A DNA stretch of 64,000 nt from Opitutales bacterium (GTDB taxonomy: Bacteria > Verrucomicrobiota > Verrucomicrobiia > Opitutales > UBA2995), in NCBI GenBank assembly GCA_022824405.1, contig JAJDZZ010000019.1, forward strand, positions 1 to 64,000, in the 5' to 3' direction. Under the pieces are notes generated by a model. The model searched no databases, was not told the DNA's origin, and saw only the letters and a list, made by a program, of their open reading frames with translations. Below, piece after piece: positions 25,837 through 34,408 of this stretch. Position 1 is the stretch's first letter. The number at the start of each line of letters is the position of its first letter. The translations under genes and the position numbers were made by a program.

Positions 25837-26631
25837 ATGGCAAAGATTCTTGTCCTTGGAGATATCGTGGGCCGTCCCGGCCGGAGATTGGTTATGGAGA
25901 AAGTGTCGGATTGGGTGGAAGAGGGCCGATACGACTTTGTCATCGCCAATTGCGAAAATGCCGCGGCGGGGGCTGGGGTCACGGGAAAAATCGCGCGCGG
26001 TTTGCTCGATGCCGGAATCGATGGATTGACCTTGGGGGATCATTGCTGGGACCGGAGGATATTTTTGAAGGAAGTGGACGAGTTGGAGGGGATTTGCCGC
26101 CCGGCCAACCTTCCGGCTGCGGCGCCGGGAAAAGACCGGCTCATCCTGGAGAAAAACCAGACCAGGCTGGGAGTTTTTACCGTTTTGGGGCGCAACTACA
26201 TGCGTGCCCAGTCCAGTTGCCCCTTTTTGACGGCGGATCGTCTGATAGAAGAACTCACCCCGGAAGTGGATTTCATTTTGGTGGAGGTGCATGCGGAGGC
26301 GACTTCCGAAAAGATTGCCTTCGGCTGGTACCTGGACGGCCGGGTGGCCGCCGTTTATGGCACCCATACCCACGTGGCTACGGCGGATGCCCGGGTATTG
26401 CCCGAGGGCACCGCCTACATTACCGACCTCGGCATGTCGGGACCTCATGCGAGTGTGCTGGGCCGGGAAACCCAACCGGTGATCGAACGGTTCCTGGACG
26501 GTATACCGAGACGGTTTCCCGTAGCTGAAGGCGATGTGAAGTTGTGTGGGATCGAGTTGGAACTGGCCCAATCCGGCCAAGCCGCCTTATCCGTTCGGGG
26601 TTTTGTTTGGCCCGGGAACGACCGGGATTGA
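25837..26631 (+). CDS. YmdB-family (TIGR00282) metallophosphoesterase
   Basis: A 264-residue calcineurin-like phosphoesterase of the YmdB/TIGR00282 family; Bacillus YmdB hydrolyses cyclic nucleotides and links to RNA turnover and biofilm control. Seen: GDIVGRPGRR (Asp9), the NCEN motif (Glu40, Asn41), LTLGDHCWD near 65-72, VEVHAEATSEK, and GTHTHVATADARVLP. In YmdB relatives the third motif usually reads GNH; here it is GDH, replacing a metal-bridging Asn by Asp, a conservative but notable change. The TGA stop is followed within two bases by a palindromic element. It stands alone on the plus strand, convergent with accA. Confidence 0.9.
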   Translation: MAKILVLGDIVGRPGRRLVMEKVSDWVEEGRYDFVIANCENAAAGAGVTGKIARGLLDAGIDGLTLGDHCWDRRIFLKEVDELEGICRPANLPAAAPGKDRLILEKNQTRLGVFTVLGRNYMRAQSSCPFLTADRLIEELTPEVDFILVEVHAEATSEKIAFGWYLDGRVAAVYGTHTHVATADARVLPEGTAYITDLGMSGPHASVLGRETQPVIERFLDGIPRRFPVAEGDVKLCGIELELAQSGQAALSVRGFVWPGNDRD

Positions 26632-26632
26632 C

Positions 26633-26774
26633 TAACCCGAATATCTACCAAATCTTCTGCTGCGCTCCGGAATGACGGCACTGGAGCGGAATTCCCTGGA
26701 TTCAGGACTTTGCAGGGTGTCGACCCGGCTTCACCCCCGAATCTCGCGACGAATTTTGTGAGATATCCGGGCTA
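26633..26774. repeat. MITE-like palindromic element, second long form
   Basis: The left end TAACCCGAATATCTACC and the right end, whose reverse complement is TAGCCCGGATATCTCAC, form an imperfect terminal inverted repeat. The interior shares CTGCGCTCCGGAAT and TTTGCAGGGTGTCGACCC with the element at 15188. It starts one base after the stop of the YmdB-like gene and ends shortly before the accA stop. Confidence 0.75.
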
Positions 26775-26782
26775 CCGGAAGG

Positions 26783-27778
26783 TTATCCGCTGAGGGAGGC
26801 GGATGCAAAATTTTCCGTTTCCAGGTAAACTCCTATTCTTCGGTATTTCCGATATCGGTTCTCCAGCAGTTGGGGGATGGGAGTTCCTTTCAGGTCCTGG
26901 AGGTGTTTGAGCAAACTATCCCGGAGGTTGGCGATACTTTTTTCGGGGTCGCAGTGGGTTCCCCCCATGGGTTCTTCGAGAATTTCATCGGCCACGCCGA
27001 ATTTGACCAGTTCCTTGGCATCCAGTTTCATGGCTTCGGCCGCTTTGGGGGCATGGGTTCGATCTTTCCAGAGGATGGCCGCGCAACCTTCCGGTGAAAT
27101 AGTGGCATAGTAGGCGTTTTCGAATACCAGGACCCGGTCGGCTACCCCGATTCCCAAGGCCCCGCCGGAACCTCCCTCCCCGAGGATTGCCGCAATTATG
27201 GGCACTTCCAGTTGGCTCATATCCCTGATATTTACCGCGATGGCTTCGGCCACATGTCGTTCCTCCGATCCGATTCCCGGCGCTGCTCCGGCCGTGTCGA
27301 TGAGACAGATGACAGGTAATCCGAACTTGTGGGCAATTGCCATGCATCTCCCGGCTTTGCGGTAGCCCTCGGGATGGGGCATCCCGAAATTGCGCAGCAA
27401 TTTGTGTTTGGTTTTCCGCCCTTTCTGCTGGGCTATGACCATGACGGGGTGCCCTTCGAAAAAACCCGGTCCGCATATGATAGCCGGGTCGTCCCGGAAG
27501 CGGCGGTCTCCATGCAGTTCCTGAAAATCTTCAATAAGGGGGCGAATGTAATCCAGCGCGTACAATCGTTTGGGATGCCGGGCGATCTGGACCTTTTGCC
27601 ACGGGGTCAGGTTTTGGTAAACGCGTTGCTTGGTCTGTTCGATTTTCCCGAGAATGGAGACAATTTCAGCTTTTACGTCTACTTTGTTCTTCCGCGATAC
27701 GGATTCCAGGGCGCGCAGTTGCTTGTCGAGATCGCGGAGCGGCTTCTCGAAGTCCAGTATAAATTCAAATTTCTCCAT
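26783..27778 (-). CDS. accA: Acetyl-CoA carboxylase carboxyltransferase subunit alpha
   Basis: A 331-residue protein, near the usual 315-330. AccA pairs with AccD to move the carboxyl group from carboxybiotin to acetyl-CoA, giving malonyl-CoA for fatty-acid synthesis. Seen: an N-terminal helical region (LDFEKPLRDLDKQLRAL), then the crotonase-like carboxyltransferase core with ELHGDRRFRDDPAIICG, PVICLIDTAGAAPGIGSEER, GEGGSGGALGIGVADRVL and TISPEGCAAILWKD, all standard AccA motifs. The gene is monocistronic. Downstream (minus direction) a palindromic element begins within 10 bp of the stop. Confidence 0.97.
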   Translation of the reverse strand: MEKFEFILDFEKPLRDLDKQLRALESVSRKNKVDVKAEIVSILGKIEQTKQRVYQNLTPWQKVQIARHPKRLYALDYIRPLIEDFQELHGDRRFRDDPAIICGPGFFEGHPVMVIAQQKGRKTKHKLLRNFGMPHPEGYRKAGRCMAIAHKFGLPVICLIDTAGAAPGIGSEERHVAEAIAVNIRDMSQLEVPIIAAILGEGGSGGALGIGVADRVLVFENAYYATISPEGCAAILWKDRTHAPKAAEAMKLDAKELVKFGVADEILEEPMGGTHCDPEKSIANLRDSLLKHLQDLKGTPIPQLLENRYRKYRRIGVYLETENFASASLSG

Positions 27779-27960
27779 AGCCGGCGAGAATCTGGTCGGA
27801 GTTTCAGGTGGGTCAACCTCGGATTTTCAGCCCGGATTAACGACAAATTTCAAGTCGGTGTAGGTCTTTTGACGCTTTTTTTGGCAATCAGTTCAAAATT
27901 AACCCTTTTATTGCGAAAACGGAGGAGGAATGGGATCTCGCCAAGCGGAGAAGGGAAAAA

Positions 27961-27995
27961 AACCACAGAGGGCACAGAGAACACAGAGAGGGAGA
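27961..27995. repeat. CCACAGAGNNCACAGAG dispersed tag
   Basis: Contains AACCACAGAGGGCACAGAG followed by a third ACACAGAG. Related copies are at 15081-15110 and 16478-16507 (opposite orientation) and 36431-36465. Each lies in an intergenic spacer. Tags of this sort are scattered through many environmental genomes; their function is unknown. Confidence 0.6.
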
Positions 27996-28059
27996 GAAAA
28001 GGAAGAAGGAAGAAGGCGCTGAGATTAATCGTGATCGTAATCGTAGGGAAGGGGACGGG

Positions 28060-28404
28060 TCAGGACGGGTCGCCTTTGAGCTCTTTCTTCCAACTTATCA
28101 TGCGGACCTGGGCGGCGAAATGTTCGGCTTTTTCCACGTTCCCGTGTTCTACCCAGATTCTGGACAGACTGGTATTGATGTGCAGGTCGTCCGGTTTGAT
28201 CTCATGGGCTTTTTCCGCCGCTTCCAGGGCTTTATCCAGGGATCTCCCATTTAAGTGAACCTCGGCCAGGGCCAGCCAGGCATCAAAGCACTGGTCGTCG
28301 AGTTCAAGGGCCCGTTTGAGTTTGGAGATAGCGGTATCGGAATCACCCATGGTAAATTCCAATATCCCTTCTTCGACCAGGTTTTGTGGTGTTTCGCCCG
28401 ACAT
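28060..28404 (-). CDS. Small TPR-repeat protein
   Basis: A 114-residue protein starting at MSGETPQN (ATG at 28404). The longer open frame upstream overlaps the anti-sigma gene and has no sensible composition, so I reject it. At least two tetratricopeptide repeats are visible: one around GDSDTAISKLKRALELDDQCFDAWLALAEVHLNGRSLDKAL in two overlapping units, the next at EAAEKAHEIKPDD. TPRs mediate protein-protein contacts. It is the last gene of the DUF1573-rhodanese-MauE-sigma-anti-sigma operon, 71 bp after the anti-sigma-like gene, so it may scaffold that module. It is cytoplasmic (no signal peptide). Confidence 0.8.
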   Translation of the reverse strand: MSGETPQNLVEEGILEFTMGDSDTAISKLKRALELDDQCFDAWLALAEVHLNGRSLDKALEAAEKAHEIKPDDLHINTSLSRIWVEHGNVEKAEHFAAQVRMISWKKELKGDPS

Positions 28405-28475
28405 CAGGCAAAAGGCTAGATCATCCGGACAGAAGATCAAGCAGGCTTTCCCGGGGTATGATGGCCGGGGCCGGG

Positions 28476-29228
28476 TTAAAAGGACACAAATTGGCTCAAT
28501 TCCTCGGGGTCGTGGGTGACCAGCAAGTAGTGTCGGTCCTCCTCCGTCCAATAGGCTGTGGAGGCGTAGGCGTTTTGCTCCAGAACGGGATTGTCCCGGT
28601 GGGGAAGTTCGGGGAAATCCCCGGTATTGACCACAAAAATGTGGGACTTGCTGTTTTTCCCAAAACAAATGACACCCACCGGTTTACCTAGATATTCCAG
28701 GGTCATGCAGCCCTTGGCCGGCATTTCGTCCATCCGCCCGGGAAGGTTGATGGGCGCGGGTGTGTCTTGTTCCCCGAGGTAGGATACCAATTCAGCCCAG
28801 TCGCTCGATTTCGAGGCGAATCTGGATGGTCCCTTCAGGGCCTGGTTGGCGAATTCCTGAAAGACCGGGATGGTTACCGGACCGGTTTCGACCCAGAATC
28901 GGCCGGGAATAAGGGCCAAGCCAAGGACCAGAGCCATGGAAGCCACCGCTCCCCATACGGAGAATTGTTTCCACCAGGGAAATTCCACCACCTTGTTTTC
29001 CCTGACAATGACCTGGGAGAAGATGGTATCGGCCAGACCGGGGGGCGGTTCTATTCGAGCCAGCTTGGCGGAAAAGGCATCGTCAAAGGCCTGTTCCGTC
29101 TGAAACCAGCTTTGCAGCCCGGTATCCTTACGCAACAACTCGAGCGCTTCTTCGAGATCGGGGTGGGCGGTGGCGCCCTCCCCTTGCCGGAAGGCTTGCA
29201 GAATAAATTTTGCCCGATCCGTGGTCAT
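28476..29228 (-). CDS. Single-pass membrane protein, likely anti-sigma factor
   Basis: A 250-residue protein immediately downstream of an ECF sigma gene (24 bp), which is the usual place for its anti-sigma factor. Residues 1-87 are cytoplasmic and mostly helical; one membrane segment lies at about 88-109 (FSVWGAVASMALVLGLALIPG); the C-terminal ~140 residues would be periplasmic. The N-terminus has no HxxxCxxC zinc motif, so this is not a ZAS-type anti-sigma. The periplasmic part holds two Cys (in KGCMTLEYLG and GVICFGKN), which could sense redox state given the rhodanese, MauE-like and DUF1573 neighbours. The function is inferred from position and topology, not from a recognised domain. Confidence 0.8.
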   Translation of the reverse strand: MTTDRAKFILQAFRQGEGATAHPDLEEALELLRKDTGLQSWFQTEQAFDDAFSAKLARIEPPPGLADTIFSQVIVRENKVVEFPWWKQFSVWGAVASMALVLGLALIPGRFWVETGPVTIPVFQEFANQALKGPSRFASKSSDWAELVSYLGEQDTPAPINLPGRMDEMPAKGCMTLEYLGKPVGVICFGKNSKSHIFVVNTGDFPELPHRDNPVLEQNAYASTAYWTEEDRHYLLVTHDPEELSQFVSF

Positions 29229-29252
29229 CCTAAATTGAAGGTTGGTCAGGTT

Positions 29253-29783
29253 TCAACGATGCGGAGTGGGGGTATTTGTGAGAATTTTTTTCAACTGGGC
29301 TTTCCCCCTGGACAATCGCGACATGACTGTGCCGATGGGAATTTCGAGGGTTTTGGCGATTTCCTTGTAGGACAGATCTTTCAGGTAAAACAGGGCCAGG
29401 GGGGCGCGGAAGGCCTCGTCGATCTGGCCGAGCGCTTCCACGGCGCTTTTCGCATCGAGCCGGTTGACAATGCCCGGTTCGATGGGGGGCAGTTCGTGTT
29501 GGATAACCTCGGCGCTGATATGGGGGAAACGGGACGATCTCCGACGCGTCCCCAGAAATTCCCTGTAGAGGATGGTAAAGAGCCAGGATTTCACCTTGGT
29601 CTTGTCCTTTAGAGTGGAACCCTTTTTCGCCCAAATCAGGAAGACTTGCTGGGTGAGATCGGATGCTTCCTCGACATTGTGGGCCAAGGAATAAGCGAAT
29701 CGATAAAGGGGCTGGTAGTAGTTGTTCACCAGTTCTTGGAAGTCCAACTCTAAGTTACTCGGGATGTCAGTTGGAGAATTCAC
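29253..29783 (-). CDS. ECF-type RNA polymerase sigma factor
   Basis: About 176 residues when started at the GTG at 29783; the longer frame to 29912 overlaps the MauE-like gene and encodes a non-family sequence. Region 2: LVNNYYQPLYRFAYSLAHNVEEASDLTQQVFLIW, with the D..Q..F pattern for -10 recognition. Region 4: FRAPLALFYLKDLSYKEIAKTLEIPIGTVMSRLSRG, the -35 HTH. These make it a normal-length extracytoplasmic-function sigma factor. It is probably held by the membrane protein encoded next and directs its own operon (28060-31360). Its target promoters cannot be identified by eye. Confidence 0.93.
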   Translation of the reverse strand: MNSPTDIPSNLELDFQELVNNYYQPLYRFAYSLAHNVEEASDLTQQVFLIWAKKGSTLKDKTKVKSWLFTILYREFLGTRRRSSRFPHISAEVIQHELPPIEPGIVNRLDAKSAVEALGQIDEAFRAPLALFYLKDLSYKEIAKTLEIPIGTVMSRLSRGKAQLKKILTNTPTPHR

Positions 29784-29802
29784 TTTGCAACTTATTCCGG
29801 AT

Positions 29803-30249
29803 TTATTCTTTGTCGCCGGGCCGGGCAGGGGGGAATGGCAGGCCCAAATGCCTCCACCAGAGAAAGCCGGCCAACCCCAGCAGGGCCAAGTCGCGGGCCA
29901 CGTAAATGACATACCTGCCGGTGCTTTCAGCCGAGGCTTGGGAAAAACAGCCGCATATGATGTTAAGACCCCGCGCCCAAGCCTGAATAAGGGCCATGAG
30001 GAAGACGACCAGAAGGGCTGCTATCAGGAACAGGCTTCCCGGGTAAGCCTTCCGCAACAGGATTCCCAACCCTGCCAGAACTTCCACCCAGGGAAGATAA
30101 AGGGCCAGCCAATAGCTCCAGCGGTAGGGAATAATCTGGTAGGTATCGGTAGCGGCAAGGAGAGAACCCGGATCCAGGATCTTCAGAATCCCCGCCACCA
30201 GAAAGACCGTTCCCAGCGCCATTCGGGCCAGGAGTTCGATCCAATTCAA
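29803..30249 (-). CDS. MauE/DoxX-like redox-associated membrane protein
   Basis: About 148 residues with four hydrophobic segments. The N-terminal IELLARMALGTVFLVAGILKILDP and the following YQIIP...LPWVEVLAGLGIL pattern match the MauE/DoxX group. MauE takes part in disulfide formation in methylamine dehydrogenase; relatives act in thiol or sulfur redox. A Cys pair in NIICGCFSQ fits such a role. I prefer the TTG at 30249, which overlaps the rhodanese stop as TTGA; an ATG at 30270 is the alternative. It is tightly coupled to the upstream rhodanese gene and followed 19 bp later by the sigma gene. Confidence 0.85.
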   Translation of the reverse strand: MNWIELLARMALGTVFLVAGILKILDPGSLLAATDTYQIIPYRWSYWLALYLPWVEVLAGLGILLRKAYPGSLFLIAALLVVFLMALIQAWARGLNIICGCFSQASAESTGRYVIYVARDLALLGLAGFLWWRHLGLPFPPARPGDKE

Positions 30250-30680
30250 CGATCCCGGTAATCCAGCCACGTTTGCCAGCCTCCCTTCAGTACGTAGACG
30301 GAATCGATCCCGAGCGACTCTCTCAAACGAACGGCCACGCTTTTACTGGCCGAGCAATTGCGGTTGTCGCAATAGACCACCAGGGTGGTGTCTCCCGTCC
30401 ATTGCAAAATGAAGGCTTCGAAGAGCCGGTCCCAATCATCCTCGTTCAACAGGATGGCGTCTCCGATCCGGTCCGCCGCATAGGCTTCTTCAGTTCTGGC
30501 ATCGATCCAGGTGACCTCGGCCAGGGCCAAGGCGTTTTCCAGCAGGATTTCCCCTTCCTCCAATTCCATGGGGTTCCATGGGGGCAACTGGGGATGGAGC
30601 AACCACGTGGCTCCCATGCCGGCCAGGCTCAGGGCCAGAATTCCAACCCCCTGTAAACTGGCTTGCCGAAGCGTTTTCAA
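30246..30680 (-). CDS. Membrane-anchored rhodanese-like protein
   Basis: A 144-residue protein with an N-terminal hydrophobic anchor (GVGILALSLAGMGATWLL, about 11-28) and a rhodanese fold: WIDARTEEAYAADRI, then the active-site loop VVYCDNRNCSASKS with Cys104, and a closing VYVLKGGWQTWLD. Rhodaneses carry sulfane sulfur on the loop Cys. The anchor puts the domain on the outer face of the inner membrane, consistent with envelope sulfur or redox chemistry together with the MauE-like protein (overlapping gene) and the DUF1573 protein (11 bp upstream). Confidence 0.88.
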   Translation of the reverse strand: MKTLRQASLQGVGILALSLAGMGATWLLHPQLPPWNPMELEEGEILLENALALAEVTWIDARTEEAYAADRIGDAILLNEDDWDRLFEAFILQWTGDTTLVVYCDNRNCSASKSVAVRLRESLGIDSVYVLKGGWQTWLDYRDR

Positions 30681-30691
30681 TGGACCGGGAG

Positions 30692-31360
30692 CTACCGAAC
30701 GATGGCGTAGATTTTCTTGGTGGACTTCATCGGATTGGGAAGGCTGGTCTTCACCAGGAAAGAGCTTCGCATTATCCCTTCCATCTCCGGATCGTCCGGG
30801 GGCCGGATGGTAAGGGAATACTTCTTTCCCTTTTCCAGAACTTCGAGCTCGTGATGGAAGCGTTCATTGCTGGAGACGATTTCCAGTACATCCACCTCAT
30901 CCTCCAGATAAGATTCAATGATGGCGGTCTTGGCTTGAACCGGTTGTTCGCTTGCTTTGTTCCAAATCATCACCCCAGGTGTCACCACCAGCGTTTTTGG
31001 AATCGTCACTTCCAGGGTCAGATCGATGAAGGGGTTGTCCGCCTGGGAGGTTTTAACCAGGATGGATTTAACCTGTATCCCCTCCCGTGAACCATAATCG
31101 AACGTGGCGGAGATCTCACCCGACTCCCCGGGCTCGAATACCCGTTGGTTGGGCACGGCTGTGGTGCATCCGCAACCGGAGCTGACTTCGAGGATCTCAA
31201 CCGCTTCCCCCCCCTTGTTGGCAAATGGAAACACAGCCCGGTATTCCGTTTCCTCCACCGTGGCCCGATGGCTGATTTTGTTTACCTCAAAGGATAGGGC
31301 GGCGCTCGCCCCGAGGGGTAGAAGGAGGCAGCCGAGGACAAGGGTGAGGATGGTCTTCAT
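30692..31360 (-). CDS. DUF1573-domain exported protein
   Basis: A 222-residue protein with a Sec signal (MKTILTLVLGCLLLPLGASA). Residues about 25-115 form the Ig-like DUF1573 domain, with the diagnostic VSSGCGCTTAVP (Cys63, Cys65), GESGEISATFDYGSREG and KSILVKTSQADNP. A second beta-rich region follows (TLVVTPGVMIW to the end). DUF1573 proteins are abundant in Bacteroidota and Planctomycetota/Verrucomicrobiota; their role is unknown, but the CGC motif suggests thiol chemistry or metal binding. It is the first gene of the six-gene operon, so the promoter should lie in 31361-31418. Confidence 0.9.
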   Translation of the reverse strand: MKTILTLVLGCLLLPLGASAALSFEVNKISHRATVEETEYRAVFPFANKGGEAVEILEVSSGCGCTTAVPNQRVFEPGESGEISATFDYGSREGIQVKSILVKTSQADNPFIDLTLEVTIPKTLVVTPGVMIWNKASEQPVQAKTAIIESYLEDEVDVLEIVSSNERFHHELEVLEKGKKYSLTIRPPDDPEMEGIMRSSFLVKTSLPNPMKSTKKIYAIVR

Positions 31361-31418
31361 GATGCTTCTCGATTTTCAAACCGGATTAAAAAATATGTCG
31401 AACTTTCTTTGCTCCGGG

Positions 31419-33377
31419 TTACCGTTCGGCGTATTTACCTTTGAGGGTTTCCAGCACACTGGGGTCTGCCAGGGTGGTCACATTGCCCAAGGCGCGTCCC
31501 TCGGCGATGTCGCGCAGGAGGCGGCGCATGATTTTGCCGCTGCGGGTCTTGGGCAAATCGGCCGAAAAGATAATTTTTTCGGGCAGGGCGAATTTGCCTA
31601 TCTTTTTGGCTACGAGATCGTTCAACTCCATCTTCAAGGCGTCGACCGGCTCAATTCCTTCTTTGAGGGTGACGAAGGAAACGAGGCACTGCCCCTTGAT
31701 TTCGTGTTTTACCCCGATCACAGCCGACTCCGCGATGGCCGGATGCTCCACGTATATGCTTTCCAACTCGGCCGTTCCTATCCTGTGGCCCGAAACATTA
31801 ACTACATCGTCCACGCGTCCCAGTACCCAGAAATATCCGTCCTGGTCCACCTTGGCCCCGTCTCCCGGGAAGTAATATTCGCCGCCCCATTTGCACCAGT
31901 AGGTATCGAGGTATCTTTGCTCATCCCCGTGAATGCCCCGGGTTATGGACGGCCAGGGCTTGCGAATGGTAAGCAGGCCAGCTTCGGCCGGCTCTCCCGC
32001 TTCCGTTACCACGGCCGCATCGACGCCGAAGAAGGGCAGGGTGGCGCTTCCCGGTTTGGTGGAAGTGACCCCGGGCAACGGGGTCAGCATGATGCCTCCG
32101 GTTTCGGTCTGCCACCAGGTGTCCATGATGGGGCATTTCCCGGACCCGATAATGTTGTGGTACCACATCCAGGCTTCCGGATTAATGGGCTCTCCAACCG
32201 TTCCCAACAGCCGTAGAGAACTGAGGTCGTGGGCCTTTGGCCACCGGTCTCCCCATTTCATAAAGGCTCGAATAGCGGTGGGGGCGGTATAAAAGATGGT
32301 GGCGCCGTATTTTTCCACAATCTGCCAGAATCTCCCGTTGTCGGGGTAATTGGGGGCGCCTTCATACATTATACAGGTAGCGGCGTTGGCCAAGGGTCCG
32401 TAAACCAAATAGCTGTGCCCGGTAATCCACCCGATGTCCGCCGTGCAAAAGTAGACATCCTCCGGCTTGAGATCGAAGACGTATTTGGCGGTCAGATAGG
32501 TGTAAACCATATAGCCGCCCTGAGTATGGATGATGCCTTTCGGCTTACCCGTTGTCCCACTGGTGTAGAGCAGGAACAACCTGTCCTCACTGTCCAGTTC
32601 CTCGGGCGGGCAGTTCATGGACTGATGCTCTACCAAGGCGTGGTACCAATGATCGCGTCCTTCCCGCATGGTTGCGGGCATGGGCCGTTCCGCCGGACGT
32701 TTGACCACCACCACATTTTCCACGCAATCGACCCCCTCGATGGCTTCGTCGACTATATCCTTCAAACGGAGAATCTTCCCCCGGCGCCAACTGCCGTCCC
32801 CGGTAATAACCATTCGGGCCTGGGAATCAAGGATGCGGTCGCGAATGGATTCGGCCGAAAACCCGGCGAATATTACGGAGTGCACGGCGCCGATTCGGGC
32901 GCAAGCCAGGAGGCTGATGGGCAGTTCGGGGATCATGGGCAGATAAATGGCGATGCAGTCCCCTTTTTTTATGCCCAGTTCCTTGAGCGCGTTGGCAAAT
33001 TTGCTCACCTCGCGGTGGAGGTCCCAATACGTGAGCACGCGGCTGTCCCCGGGTTCACCTTCCCAGATCAAAGCCGCCTTGCTGCGATCGGGGCCGTTCA
33101 AGTGCCGGTCCAGGCAGTTGTAGGAAAGATTGGTTGTGCCGCCGGTGAACCATTTGAAGAAGGGTTTTTGGGAGTCGTCCAACACCTTGTCCCAGGGCTT
33201 GAACCAGTGCAGTTCCCGCGCCGCTTCCCCCCAGAACCCTTCCGGGTCGTCCATGCTTTTGCGGTAGGTCTCCCGGTAGGCCCGCATACCGGAAATATGG
33301 GCCTTGTCCCGAAATTCCCGGCTCGGAGGAAAGGTGCGGTTTTCGTGCAATACTACCTTGATTTTCTGCGTATCCAT
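31419..33377 (-). CDS. acs: Acetyl-CoA synthetase (AMP-forming)
   Basis: A 652-residue member of the acyl-adenylate family; it activates acetate through acetyl-AMP to acetyl-CoA. Seen: the P-loop-like [30 protein letters not shown], the [10 protein letters not shown] motif typical of Acs, [21 protein letters not shown], and the C-terminal catalytic lysine in [17 protein letters not shown] near 614, the usual site of regulatory acetylation. Length is normal. It supplies acetyl-CoA for the accA route. No deacetylase gene is adjacent. It lies downstream of a threonine tRNA on the same strand. Confidence 0.97.
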   Translation of the reverse strand: MDTQKIKVVLHENRTFPPSREFRDKAHISGMRAYRETYRKSMDDPEGFWGEAARELHWFKPWDKVLDDSQKPFFKWFTGGTTNLSYNCLDRHLNGPDRSKAALIWEGEPGDSRVLTYWDLHREVSKFANALKELGIKKGDCIAIYLPMIPELPISLLACARIGAVHSVIFAGFSAESIRDRILDSQARMVITGDGSWRRGKILRLKDIVDEAIEGVDCVENVVVVKRPAERPMPATMREGRDHWYHALVEHQSMNCPPEELDSEDRLFLLYTSGTTGKPKGIIHTQGGYMVYTYLTAKYVFDLKPEDVYFCTADIGWITGHSYLVYGPLANAATCIMYEGAPNYPDNGRFWQIVEKYGATIFYTAPTAIRAFMKWGDRWPKAHDLSSLRLLGTVGEPINPEAWMWYHNIIGSGKCPIMDTWWQTETGGIMLTPLPGVTSTKPGSATLPFFGVDAAVVTEAGEPAEAGLLTIRKPWPSITRGIHGDEQRYLDTYWCKWGGEYYFPGDGAKVDQDGYFWVLGRVDDVVNVSGHRIGTAELESIYVEHPAIAESAVIGVKHEIKGQCLVSFVTLKEGIEPVDALKMELNDLVAKKIGKFALPEKIIFSADLPKTRSGKIMRRLLRDIAEGRALGNVTTLADPSVLETLKGKYAER

Positions 33378-33496
33378 TTTCCTGCAGTCGAGGTTAACCC
33401 TTGGGAAGGCTCGGACAGGTCATAAGATGGGTTAATACCCGAATCCTGGTCAATATGAGAATTCAGGGGGACTCGCTCCGCTAAGGGTGCGGGGAA

Positions 33497-33572
<76 letters not shown>

Positions 33573-33738
33573 CCCGTATTGAAGGACCAAAGTGTGCCAT
33601 TATTCTGCTTTGTAAAGCCAATTGCCGAGGGAGTCCCATCTCTGCAGGCATCGTCGGAGGGGCGGCCCGGCCGGCCTTCCCGTTTCATTGCTTTTTCGCG
33701 TTGATTCCCCGGTCGGCTTGCCCAAAGTTCCAGCCCTT

Positions 33739-34146
33739 ATGAGTAAGGAGCTGGAAGAGGGTCGCGAGGCGATGCTCGATTTTGGAAAACTGGAAAAAGT
33801 GGCCTCCACCGCTTCCGCCGTGCTGCCGGCTGTAGCGCAGAATGTCGAATCGGGGGAGGTGCTTTTTATCGGTTACGTCAACGAATTGGCTCTGCAAACG
33901 GCGATGCGAGAGGGGCTGGCCACCTTCTGGAGCACTTCACGCAATGAATTGTGGATCAAGGGCAAGACATCGGGGGATTATCTGGAGTTGGTGGACGTGC
34001 GGGTCAATTGCGAGCAGAATTCTCTCCTCTACCTCGTGCGGGTGAAAGGAGGGGGAGCGTGCCATACCAGATGCTCGGATGGAAAGGCGCGATCGGGTTG
34101 TTATTACCGTAGCCTCCGACCTGACGGAACCCTGGAATTCACCTGA
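33739..34146 (+). CDS. hisI: Phosphoribosyl-AMP cyclohydrolase (HisI)
   Basis: About 135 residues from the ATG at 33739; the frame to 33622 is open, but its first 39 residues are not family-like. HisI opens the purine ring of PR-AMP in histidine synthesis. Seen: LPAVAQNVESGEVLFIGYVN, ATFWSTSRNELWIKGKTSGDYLELVDVRV, then the metal region VNCEQNSLLYLV, GGGACHT and SGCYYRS. The three zinc cysteines are kept. The magnesium triad, normally D-C-D-x-D, reads N-C-E-Q-N, a marked substitution. There is no fused HisE and no other his gene nearby. Confidence 0.88.
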   Translation: MSKELEEGREAMLDFGKLEKVASTASAVLPAVAQNVESGEVLFIGYVNELALQTAMREGLATFWSTSRNELWIKGKTSGDYLELVDVRVNCEQNSLLYLVRVKGGGACHTRCSDGKARSGCYYRSLRPDGTLEFT

Positions 34147-34176
34147 CTCAATCCCATTCCCCATTTTGGTCCGGTG

Positions 34177-34227
34177 CCTGTGACACGCCCCGGTTTTGTC
34201 TGCCCCCAGTGTGTCACAGGTGTGACA
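34177..34227. promoter_or_regulatory. TGTGACA inverted repeats upstream of groESL
   Basis: CCTGTGACAC (34177-34186) is the exact reverse complement of GTGTCACAGG (34211-34220), giving a 10-bp stem. A second, compact palindrome TGTCACAGGTGTGACA (34212-34227) shares the right arm. Three TGTGACA half-sites lie about 180-230 bp before groES. They may be a terminator-like structure for hisI or a regulator site for groESL; no CIRCE is present. Confidence 0.5.
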
Positions 34228-34408
34228 GTTTGAGCCAATTATCAGTCTTCCCTCGAAATAGCGGGGAAGAAAAATTATTGGCAACTTGTTGTAAAGTAGA
34301 AGGTTACATGGTTTTTTTCCACAGTGGCACCGGCATTGCTTCACTGGCCATCGCCAAAGTTGCAAATTTACTTCAACCAAAATTAATCCAACCAATATTA
34401 GTACGGAT

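Noticed and set aside
28405-28668. Upstream extension of the TPR protein
   Set aside because: It lies within the anti-sigma-like gene in another frame and is rich in Arg, Pro and Gly, as shadows are.
32229-33425. Plus-strand open frame of 398 codons opposite acs
   Set aside because: Antisense shadow of a high-GC gene with intact acs motifs on the other strand.
34147-34408. CIRCE operator before groES
   Set aside because: I looked for TTAGCACTC-N9-GAGTGCTAA and close variants and found none.
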